This document shows, one piece after another, positions 1 through 5,524 of a stretch of 5,524 bases of DNA (its first letter is position 1; each line of letters opens with the position of its first letter). Origin of the DNA: an uncultured Porphyromonadaceae bacterium (lineage in GTDB: Bacteria; Bacteroidota; Bacteroidia; Bacteroidales; Muribaculaceae); NCBI GenBank assembly GCA_947176285.1, contig CAMWQF010000210.1, forward strand, positions 1 through 5,524, in the 5' to 3' direction. The position numbers were made by a program, and so were the translations under genes. The notes under the pieces are model-generated. The model saw only the letters and a list, made by a program, of their open reading frames with translations. It made no database searches and had not been told where the DNA came from.

Positions 1-28
1 ATATTATGTATATCTGTTAATTTTTTAT

Positions 29-36
29 TAACTTTG
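29..36 (+). promoter_or_regulatory. Bacteroidota-type -7 promoter element (TAACTTTG)
   Basis: The octamer TAACTTTG matches the Bacteroidota sigma-ABfr -7 consensus TAnnTTTG at all six specified bases. A weak -33 candidate (TATG at 5-8 against TTTG) lies 20 bp upstream. The element ends only 8 bp before the ATG of the barrel gene at 45, so a start site a few bases downstream would give a 5' leader of only a few nucleotides. A chance match in AT-rich sequence remains possible. Confidence 0.45.
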
Positions 37-44
37 GCAAGGAT

Positions 45-1229
45 ATGAGAAGGAAGATTCTTATAATAATGTTTATGATTGCGGTATGTATTTCCGCATC
101 TGCATCCGATTCCATAGGCTGGCGGCAGTATTTGGGACTCGATGTGCGTCCTTCCTATGCTTTCTCATCATATCATGATGACATTCTAAAGAGTATGGTT
201 GACGCTGCGAATGCTAAAAAAACAACTTTTGCCACGTCGTTGCATTTGAAATATGGATTTACGTTTTCTCCATTGTCTCCTTATGGGCGTTACTTCCCTG
301 CCTCATGGCAAGGACTTGGAGCATCAGTCAATTTTTTAGGCAATAGCAAAGGGATTGGCACTCCAATTTCGATATATGCATTTCAAGGAGCTCCGATCTT
401 TAGATTTTCAAATAGGCTATCTTTATATTACGAATGGAATTTCGGGGCTTCATTCGGATGGAAAAGATGTGATGGATATACTGCTTATTCCAATCTCGTG
501 GTTGGCTCCAATGTCAATGCATACATAAATCTTGGAACCGGCATACAATGGAAAATCAATGATGAATATGCCCTCTCTGCAGGCATTGATCTAACTCATT
601 TTTCAAACGGCAATACATCTTTTCCTAATCCCGGGGTGAATTTAGCCGGCATTAAGGTCGGTGTAAGCAAATCGATTGGACAGCCCCATAAGCATTCAGA
701 TAACTCTCAAAATTTCAGGAATGATTCTGTAAAATTTAAAAGGAGTTGGGGATTTGATGTGACCTTATACGGAGCTTGGAGAAAGCGAGTATACCGAGGA
801 GGAGAAGAACCAATTCTTTTAAACGGTCATTTCGGTGTGATAGGAATGGATATAGCCCCTATGTATAAGATTTCAAATATTTTCCGGGCAGGAGCTTCTG
901 TCGATGTGCAATGGGATGAAAGCACCGACTTGAAGCGTCATTATGCTTCAGGTAACACAGCCGATGATATCCTTTTTTATCGTCCAGGAGTCTTTGATCA
1001 GGTATGTTTGGGTATATCCGGAAGAGCGGAATTGGTAATGCCCATTTTTTCAGTCAATGTAGGAATTGGATATAATGTCATAGGACCAGAAGAAACAAGA
1101 GCTACCTATGAACTTGCTAATCTCAAAGTGCGCATTTCTAAGCATTTCTTTCTTAATATAGGCTATCAACTTCTTAATTTCCAAAAACAAAATAACCTAA
1201 TGCTTGGCTTTGGCTACACATTTCGTTAG
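45..1229 (+). CDS. PagL-like outer-membrane lipid A deacylase / acyloxyacyl hydrolase family protein
   Basis: This 394-residue protein is predicted to be an outer-membrane beta-barrel of the PagL (lipid A 3-O-deacylase) / acyloxyacyl hydrolase group, which removes an acyl chain from lipid A. Residues 1-20 form a signal peptide: MRRK, a hydrophobic stretch, then an ASA cleavage site at about 18-20. This supports the ATG at 45, since the next ATGs (residues 9 and 11) would remove the basic end. Alternating aromatic, glycine-rich strands run to the C-terminus, which closes with GYTFR. The family signature is HFSNGN at 185-190: His185 and Ser187 match the catalytic His and Ser of Pseudomonas PagL. 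The position of its catalytic Glu, 14 residues after the His, holds Asn199. At about 394 residues it is roughly twice the length of PagL; residues 233-394 form an additional barrel-like half, which I believe is usual in Bacteroidales homologues. It is transcribed alone, convergent with the GNAT gene. The family call is fairly sure; activity on lipid A is inferred. Confidence 0.8.
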   Translation: MRRKILIIMFMIAVCISASASDSIGWRQYLGLDVRPSYAFSSYHDDILKSMVDAANAKKTTFATSLHLKYGFTFSPLSPYGRYFPASWQGLGASVNFLGNSKGIGTPISIYAFQGAPIFRFSNRLSLYYEWNFGASFGWKRCDGYTAYSNLVVGSNVNAYINLGTGIQWKINDEYALSAGIDLTHFSNGNTSFPNPGVNLAGIKVGVSKSIGQPHKHSDNSQNFRNDSVKFKRSWGFDVTLYGAWRKRVYRGGEEPILLNGHFGVIGMDIAPMYKISNIFRAGASVDVQWDESTDLKRHYASGNTADDILFYRPGVFDQVCLGISGRAELVMPIFSVNVGIGYNVIGPEETRATYELANLKVRISKHFFLNIGYQLLNFQKQNNLMLGFGYTFR

Positions 1230-1241
1230 CAAGAAGCGGTC

Positions 1242-1775
1242 TTAATTATTTTTAACCATTCTCTTGTATCGGTGACCAAAGAAGTTGACATCGTTTGCCT
1301 CTTCAAATCCTAAGGAGGCGTAATATTCCTTTAGTCGAGGCTTTTCAACAGCTACCAACAATGCACATTTATCATATCCAAGTTCCTTTCCATACTCAAT
1401 AGCAGATTGCATGAGTTTTTTCCCAAGCCCGTTGCCTCTATATTCCGGTTCAACGGCAAGTGAATCGAGATAATACTCCCCAGGATAAGTTTCGATAGCC
1501 GATTGTCTGATAGTGGTAGGATCCACACCTTTCCAAAGACGGCTCCAAGTATACTCACGTAGAGCCTGATAGTCATCTCCGGAATATGAAATGATACAAC
1601 CTATAGGTTTGCCGTTTTCTTCCGCTATCAGTGATTTATTCCATGAATACATCGACCGAGGGTCGGCACATGATGCCTTTACCCACTCCAAATCAGATGT
1701 GTCCATATCCAGAGCAGTCAAGACAGTTTTTGCTATATATTCGGTGTCTGCTTGTGTTGCTTTCCGAATTGTCAT
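1242..1775 (-). CDS. GNAT-family N-acetyltransferase
   Basis: This 177-residue cytoplasmic protein is a single-domain GNAT acetyltransferase, expected to move an acetyl group from acetyl-CoA to an amine on an unknown acceptor. It opens with the common GNAT start MTIRKATQAD. The core strand YYLDSLAVEPEY (101-112) leads into the acetyl-CoA pyrophosphate loop RGNGLG (113-118), matching R/Q-x-x-G-x-G/A, and the helix that follows. Motif B is seen at about 137-157, with Tyr151/Tyr152 placed as the usual general acid and the familiar ending YASLGF. Length is normal for the family. The start is the ATG at 1775; no Shine-Dalgarno is visible. It lies 88 bp downstream of panB in the same direction, so it may be read from panB or from its own weak promoter candidate. 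Its stop is 12 bp from the stop of the convergent barrel gene. The acceptor cannot be read from the sequence. Confidence 0.9.
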   Translation of the reverse strand: MTIRKATQADTEYIAKTVLTALDMDTSDLEWVKASCADPRSMYSWNKSLIAEENGKPIGCIISYSGDDYQALREYTWSRLWKGVDPTTIRQSAIETYPGEYYLDSLAVEPEYRGNGLGKKLMQSAIEYGKELGYDKCALLVAVEKPRLKEYYASLGFEEANDVNFFGHRYKRMVKNN

Positions 1776-1809
1776 GATAAACTTTGTATTAAGAAAAGGA
1801 GATTAAAGA

Positions 1810-1840
1810 CAAATAAAGGGCAGTTGGTACATATCTAAAA
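1810..1840 (-). promoter_or_regulatory. weak promoter candidate for the GNAT gene
   Basis: On the minus strand, TTTT (1837-1840), a 19-bp spacer and TTTATTTG (1810-1817) resemble the Bacteroidota promoter TTTG-N19-TAnnTTTG, with one mismatch in each element. It would start transcription roughly 30 bp before the GNAT ATG, a plausible leader. The mismatch falls in the conserved TA of the -7 element, so this is tentative. The rest of the 88-bp panB-GNAT spacer (1776-1863) shows no clear terminator. Confidence 0.25.
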
Positions 1841-1863
1841 CGTAGCCAAACCCCCCTAAATGA

Positions 1864-2685
1864 TCAGTATTGTTCTTTCTCGTTAGGAAAATCACCGGTC
1901 TTTACGTCGTTGATATAGTGACGGAAAGCATCTGTCATAATTTCGCCAACATTAGCATATCGACGCAGGAAACGAGGGGAAAAACCCATCGTCATGCCAA
2001 GCATATCATGCATAACGAGCACCTGTCCGTCTACTCCTCCACCTGCTCCTATACCGATGACAGGGATAGTGAGTTCCTTAGCCACGCGCTCCGCTAGTTT
2101 AGCCGGGATCTTCTCGAGCACAACAGCGAAGCATCCAATTTCTTCAAGGAGTTTTGCATCTTCAAGCAATTTCTTAGCCTCAGCTTCTTCTTTAGCGCGT
2201 ACACTATAAGTACCAAACTTGTTGATACTCTGTGGGGTTAGACCGAGATGCCCCATTACCGGGATTCCAGCACATAGAATACGCTGAATCGACTCGGCTA
2301 TCTCTGCTCCACCTTCAAGTTTGAGTGCTTCTGCATGGCTCTCTTTCATCACCCGAATAGCTGAAGCAAGAGCCTCCTTAGAGTTACCCTGATATGTACC
2401 AAACGGCAAATCGACAACCACCAATGCCCTTTTCACCGCTTTCATCACGGATTTAGCATGATATATCATCTGATCAAGAGTGATAGGCAATGTCGTCATA
2501 TTTCCAGCCATCACATTGGATGCTGAATCACCAACAAGTATCACATCCATTCCGGCTTCATCTACCAATTTGGCTGATGTATAATCATAAGCGGTGAGCA
2601 TAGAGATTTTCTCGCCGCGATGTTTCATCTCGGTAAGACGGCTTGTAGTCACCTTACGAGTGTTTTCTGCTTGTGCTGTTGACAC
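1864..2685 (-). CDS. panB: 3-methyl-2-oxobutanoate hydroxymethyltransferase (ketopantoate hydroxymethyltransferase)
   Basis: PanB makes ketopantoate from 2-oxoisovalerate and 5,10-methylenetetrahydrofolate, the committed step towards pantothenate and CoA, in the cytoplasm. The 273-residue length matches the family (264 in E. coli). The TIM-barrel landmarks are in order: TAYDY (31-35), VGDS with metal ligand Asp53, VDLPF with Asp92, KLEGG with Lys122 and metal ligand Glu124, GHLGLTPQS (145-153), Glu191 as the equivalent of E. coli Glu181, then VIGIGAG (209-215) and DGQVLVMHD (219-227). All expected catalytic residues are present. The start is GTG at 2685: an in-frame stop lies three codons upstream (2692-2694) with no ATG between, and the first internal ATG (Met20) would remove the N-terminal segment that aligns with E. 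coli PanB. It follows mrp after 123 bp containing a decamer repeat. No panC or panD is visible nearby. Confidence 0.97.
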   Translation of the reverse strand: MSTAQAENTRKVTTSRLTEMKHRGEKISMLTAYDYTSAKLVDEAGMDVILVGDSASNVMAGNMTTLPITLDQMIYHAKSVMKAVKRALVVVDLPFGTYQGNSKEALASAIRVMKESHAEALKLEGGAEIAESIQRILCAGIPVMGHLGLTPQSINKFGTYSVRAKEEAEAKKLLEDAKLLEEIGCFAVVLEKIPAKLAERVAKELTIPVIGIGAGGGVDGQVLVMHDMLGMTMGFSPRFLRRYANVGEIMTDAFRHYINDVKTGDFPNEKEQY

Positions 2686-2720
2686 GGTTATTTAGATATT
2701 TATTAAAGATTTAACTGAAT

Positions 2721-2790
2721 TATCATTAATTATCTTAAACTATCATGATTTATCTTGATATGACTTGATTTATCATGATTTAGTATGACC
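2721..2790. repeat. degenerate 10-bp tandem repeat array upstream of panB
   Basis: Seven consecutive 10-bp units fill most of the mrp-panB spacer. Against the consensus TATCATGATT the units at 2741 and 2771 are perfect, those at 2721 and 2751 match 8/10, the one at 2761 matches 7/10, and those at 2731 and 2781 match 6/10. Each perfect unit contains the palindrome ATCATGAT (2742-2749 and 2772-2779), with centres exactly 30 bp apart, about three helical turns. The exact 12-mer TATCATGATTTA occurs twice (2741-2752 and 2771-2782). It could be a protein-binding array, a bent-DNA segment, or a decayed slippage product. AT-richness raises the chance similarity, but the strict 10-bp register is clear. 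Confidence 0.7.
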
Positions 2791-2808
2791 AATTAGGGCA
2801 AATTATAA

Positions 2809-3930
2809 TCAGTGGGTTTGCACAGCCTTAGTAGGTGGGAGTTCTCGATTTCGCCTGTCACATTCTTCCACTACCCTATCAGCGAGATCAGAGAATGCTT
2901 TTGCCTCAGGATTCTCGGAGATATCTCCTCCTGTACACTCCGTAGCCGTTGGATGCCCTGTGTCTGCCATTTCACAGATGTCAGCCACTAAAGGAATTTG
3001 GGCTAACAAAGGCACTTGCATAGTCTCCGCAAGTCTAGCGGCTCCTCCATTGCCAAATATATAATATTTTTCATCCGGATGAGGAGCGGGAGTGAACCAA
3101 GCCATATTCTCAACAAGGCCAAGAATGGGCACGTTTACCTTATCGCTTCTGAACATTCCGATTCCCTTGCGCGCATCTGCAAGTGCAACTTCCTGTGGAG
3201 TGCTGACAACAATGACTCCTGTAATTGGAAGTGTCTGAACAAGAGTAAGATGAATATCGCTTGTACCGGGAGGCATATCAATAAGGAAATAGTCAAGATC
3301 ACCCCACCATGCTTCAGTTATAAGTTGTTTAAGAGCGTTGGAAGCCATTCCACCACGCCACAGCACGGGACTATCTTTGTCTACCACAAAACCTATACTG
3401 AGCATCTTGACACCGAATTTTTCGACCGGGTCGATCCAATCTTTACCTTCTTGAGTCACCATATATAGTTTTGCATCCTCAACGCCAAACATCTTTGGCA
3501 TGGATGGGCCAAAAATATCCGCATCAAGGAGCCCGACTTTGTAGCCTTTAGCTGCTAATGCGATAGCCAGATTTGCGGAAACAGTGGATTTTCCAACTCC
3601 ACCCTTACCTGAACTTATTCCTATGATATTTTTGACACCCGGAAGCGGAGTTTCAGGTTTAGGAGCCTCCGTCTGACGATACTTCACTGCAATCCTTCCC
3701 TTCACGTCTATGTCAGGATCTGCGAAAACCGGAAGTGTAGCTTCAGCAGCCCGCACAACAGATTTAATAAAAGGATCTGTAGGACGATCGAATATAATAG
3801 AGAAAGACACTTTATTTCCATCGATCCGGATATCATCTTCGATCATTCCGAGTTCCACTATATTTTTCCCGTTGCCGGGATACTTGACATTTGTCAAAGC
3901 GTCAAGTATCAATTTTGGGTATATTGCCAT
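2809..3930 (-). CDS. mrp: Mrp/ApbC/NBP35-family P-loop ATPase, iron-sulfur cluster carrier
   Basis: Mrp (ApbC) is a cytoplasmic ATP-dependent scaffold or carrier that delivers Fe-S clusters to target enzymes. The 373-residue protein has the usual two-part plan. Residues 1 to about 85 form a MIP18/DUF59 domain. A proline-rich linker (about 88-98) leads to the ATPase domain from about residue 99. This has the deviant Walker A GKGGVGKS (108-115, with signature Lys109 and Lys114), switch I LLDADIFGPS (134-143), and Walker B/switch II IDMPPGTSD (217-225). The ENM motif at 274-276 is normally followed by a CxxC cluster-binding pair; here those positions are Pro281 and His284. The only cysteines are 319, 332 and 357. 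I recall this loss as common in Bacteroidota Mrp proteins. The start is an ATG at 3930, 12 bp after the trmB stop, preceded by an A-rich stretch rather than a Shine-Dalgarno, so it is almost certainly co-transcribed with trmB. Confidence 0.95.
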   Translation of the reverse strand: MAIYPKLILDALTNVKYPGNGKNIVELGMIEDDIRIDGNKVSFSIIFDRPTDPFIKSVVRAAEATLPVFADPDIDVKGRIAVKYRQTEAPKPETPLPGVKNIIGISSGKGGVGKSTVSANLAIALAAKGYKVGLLDADIFGPSMPKMFGVEDAKLYMVTQEGKDWIDPVEKFGVKMLSIGFVVDKDSPVLWRGGMASNALKQLITEAWWGDLDYFLIDMPPGTSDIHLTLVQTLPITGVIVVSTPQEVALADARKGIGMFRSDKVNVPILGLVENMAWFTPAPHPDEKYYIFGNGGAARLAETMQVPLLAQIPLVADICEMADTGHPTATECTGGDISENPEAKAFSDLADRVVEECDRRNRELPPTKAVQTH

Positions 3931-3942
3931 TTCTTTTTTATT

Positions 3943-4692
3943 TTAATTCATATTGTTGGAGTGACGTCCAAATTCGCTGTGATAGTCATCCTTTTCAAGA
4001 TCACTGCAATCGGGTTCCTTTATTTCACCATCACCGATACGAAACGAAATGAGTTTTATTGTCTTTCCGCGAGATAGCCATTGCTGCTCATAAAAGGTCT
4101 TGATTGATGTCACAGGATCTGCAAGCCCGCTTCCATATAAGTCGCTGGTATTTGCCACTACTTCGAATCTGTTTAATTCAACAAGACGCTTTGTATACTC
4201 ATATAAGAAAGGGGAGTCTGTCTTGAGATTTACCACACCTCCGGAACGCAAGAATTTGCGATAGTTGGAAAGGAAACGGGATGAAGTAAGTCTTTTCCTT
4301 GCTTTCTGCATCTGTGGATCGGGAAATGTTATCCAGATTTCGTCCACTTCATCCGGTGAGAAAAACTCTGAAATCTGTTCAATCTCGGTACGCAAAAAAG
4401 CAGCGTTATCCATTCCTTTTTCTTCTACGCTTTTAGCACCTTTCCACATTCTTGCACCCTTTATATCTACACCTATATAGTTGCGGTCAGGATTAGACTC
4501 TGCAAGCCCAACGGTGTATTCTCCTTTTCCACAACCAAGTTCTAGAGTAATTGGGTTGGGGCGCGAGAAAAATTCATTGTTCCACTTCCCTTTGTAAGGA
4601 AACCCTTCATTTATAAGTATGTGTCTCGGATATTGTAGCACACATCCGAATTTCTCCATATCGGAGAATTTCTGCAATTTATTCTTTCCCAT
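3943..4692 (-). CDS. trmB: tRNA (guanine-N7-)-methyltransferase TrmB
   Basis: TrmB methylates N7 of guanosine 46 in the variable loop of tRNAs, using S-adenosylmethionine. The 249-residue protein shows the class I methyltransferase fold: SAM-binding motif LELGCGKGEY (50-59), the acidic strand end IGVDIKG (73-79), and the catalytic/tRNA-binding segment WITFPDPQ (120-127) followed by a basic KARKRL stretch. The substrate loop is TFYEQQW (199-205), preceded by TSIK. The proteobacterial FPDPW-H-K form is replaced by FPDPQMQKARKRL, which I recall as the usual Bacteroidota version. The acidic tail after about residue 220 lies outside the catalytic core. The ATG at 4692 is well placed: the MGKNKLQKF start leads straight into the conserved N-terminal region. 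It sits 29 bp after the propeller gene and 12 bp before mrp, suggesting a shared transcript. Confidence 0.96.
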   Translation of the reverse strand: MGKNKLQKFSDMEKFGCVLQYPRHILINEGFPYKGKWNNEFFSRPNPITLELGCGKGEYTVGLAESNPDRNYIGVDIKGARMWKGAKSVEEKGMDNAAFLRTEIEQISEFFSPDEVDEIWITFPDPQMQKARKRLTSSRFLSNYRKFLRSGGVVNLKTDSPFLYEYTKRLVELNRFEVVANTSDLYGSGLADPVTSIKTFYEQQWLSRGKTIKLISFRIGDGEIKEPDCSDLEKDDYHSEFGRHSNNMN

Positions 4693-4721
4693 TTGATATG
4701 ATGAAAGTTTAAGAGTCCTTT

Positions 4722-5524
4722 CTATCGGTTAATCACAAGAATTTTGGTAGCCTCCGAATAAGATCCCCCATTAGGTCCTGATGAAGCAAGCACAAAATAT
4801 ACTCCGCTTGGCACTCTATTGAGATCCATTCCGCAGACATCCCACTGAACCTTTCCCGAAGAAGCAGGTCCCAGTTCACGGATAATATTTCCCGCAGAAT
4901 CGACAATTTTTACTATACAGTCTTCTTCAAGGCCATCGATTGTGACCCAACCATAATAATCATGCCTTACAGGGTTTGGATATGCCCTTGCAGTGGCAGC
5001 CCCCGATTCTGTTGACTGGCCATTTAGATAATATTCGCAGAGGCCGGAAGATGTAGCTACCATCATAGAGTTATTGTCCGGATTATAACAAGATGCGTAG
5101 ACCAAATCTGAGGGAAGCATTGAGTTGTCGCTAGTCAGTTGCTGAAGTATAGTCTTACCATCAGGTGATGTACATACTAATCCACCTCCTGAAAGAGAGA
5201 ACCATTTTCTCCCTAATCCGTCAATCGCAATGTCATTAACGCCAATGCCGGAGAGAAGATAGTCGGCAAGGGAAGTGCCGTCGTTGCGGCTTACCTTAAT
5301 GCGAGACACTCGATTAGAGTTGTCAAAAGCATCTTTAGGATTCAAGGTGAAAACTCCATTGTCAGAGCCAATCCATATAAGCCCCGTGGATGGATCTTCT
5401 ATTAAGCAATAAAGATAATTACAACTGAATTTGCCATCAGAATCTTCAAGATAGCGGACATCTACTATTGCTTGTCGATCATCGGATGCAGTTTCAACTG
5501 TTCCATTGTGGTCATAAATGACCA
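4722..5524 (-). CDS. 3' part of a secreted propeller protein with a T9SS C-terminal sorting domain, possibly PorZ (partial)
   Basis: The reading frame stays open from the stop (TAG at 4722-4724) to the right edge, giving 266 visible C-terminal residues; the true start lies beyond the window. A TTG at 5343-5345 is not the start, because clear propeller sequence continues upstream of it. Two-component-regulator-type propeller motifs are visible: GLIWIGSDNGV (about 5352-5384), a weaker GRKWFSLSGGGL (about 5178-5213), and a still weaker one ending MMVATSSGL. From AYPNPV (about 4985) to the end is an immunoglobulin-like type IX sorting domain: YPNP, VKIVDSAGNII, VPSGVYFV and the closing KILVINR. 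The protein is therefore expected to cross the outer membrane by T9SS. Propellers plus such a domain are the architecture of PorZ, the T9SS attachment-complex protein linked to anionic LPS; a hybrid sensor is unlikely because no kinase follows. The PorZ identity is an inference, at about even odds. Confidence 0.85.
   Translation of the reverse strand, partial: VIYDHNGTVETASDDRQAIVDVRYLEDSDGKFSCNYLYCLIEDPSTGLIWIGSDNGVFTLNPKDAFDNSNRVSRIKVSRNDGTSLADYLLSGIGVNDIAIDGLGRKWFSLSGGGLVCTSPDGKTILQQLTSDNSMLPSDLVYASCYNPDNNSMMVATSSGLCEYYLNGQSTESGAATARAYPNPVRHDYYGWVTIDGLEEDCIVKIVDSAGNIIRELGPASSGKVQWDVCGMDLNRVPSGVYFVLASSGPNGGSYSEATKILVINR

Noticed and set aside
1231..1254. AAGA-AGCGG-TCTT followed by a T-rich run after the barrel gene, as a terminator
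   Set aside because: The stem is only 4 bp and mostly A-T, too weak for an intrinsic terminator; the T-rich run overlaps the GNAT C-terminal codons.
1209..1850. Inverted 9-bp repeat TTTGGCTAC / GTAGCCAAA flanking the GNAT gene (1209-1217 and 1842-1850)
   Set aside because: Dozens of 9-bp inverted pairs are expected by chance in a window this size, and there is no target duplication or transposase gene to suggest a mobile unit.
1823..1851. Possible hairpin in the panB-GNAT spacer (GTTGGTAC against GTAGCCAAAC)
   Set aside because: The stem needs two bulges, has an 11-nt loop and no following U-tract in either direction, so it does not qualify as a terminator.
2799..2808. TTATAATTTG on the minus strand as a panB -7 promoter element
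   Set aside because: The spacing between TA and TTTG is one base too long for TAnnTTTG, and no TTTG-like -33 element lies at the right distance within the end of mrp.
3016..3468. 150-codon open frame on the plus strand opposite mrp
   Set aside because: It lies wholly antisense to a strongly conserved mrp coding region, and its translation shows no recognisable domain.
4722..5345. A complete 207-residue gene starting at TTG 5345
   Set aside because: The same frame remains open to the window edge and encodes propeller sequence (IEDPSTGLIWIGSDNG) upstream of the TTG, so the gene is a larger one cut by the edge.

Overview
The window looks like a chromosomal segment from a member of the Bacteroidales (Bacteroidota). 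Four things suggest this: a C-terminal type IX secretion sorting domain on a propeller protein, Bacteroidota-style variants of TrmB (FPDPQ motif) and Mrp (no CxxC pair), a near-exact Bacteroidota -7 promoter element (TAnnTTTG), and no convincing Shine-Dalgarno sequences. A gut or oral T9SS-bearing lineage (for example Muribaculaceae or Prevotellaceae) fits better than Bacteroides, which generally lacks T9SS. This is inference; no 16S or other marker gene is present.

Layout, left to right. A single plus-strand gene (45-1229) encodes an outer-membrane beta-barrel protein of the PagL/acyloxyacyl hydrolase type, with a promoter-like element almost touching its start codon. It converges, with only 12 bp between stops, on a minus-strand series. 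Read in the direction of transcription (right to left), the series is: the 3' part of a secreted propeller protein with a T9SS sorting domain, possibly PorZ (runs off the right edge); trmB (tRNA m7G46 methyltransferase); mrp/apbC (P-loop Fe-S carrier ATPase); panB (first step of pantothenate synthesis); and a GNAT acetyltransferase. Gaps are 29, 12, 123 and 88 bp, so trmB-mrp are almost certainly co-transcribed, the propeller gene may read into them, and panB and the GNAT gene could each have their own promoter.

The genes share no single pathway: they combine translation (TrmB), Fe-S cofactor assembly (Mrp), CoA precursor synthesis (PanB) and envelope functions at both ends (lipid A deacylase-like barrel; T9SS cargo or component). 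No RNA genes, CRISPR arrays, insertion sequences or phage genes were seen, and there is no gene-free stretch over 300 bp. The most unusual non-coding feature is a run of about seven degenerate 10-bp tandem units (consensus TATCATGATT) filling the mrp-panB spacer. Most of the window is ordinary core genome; I see no convincing undescribed multi-gene system.
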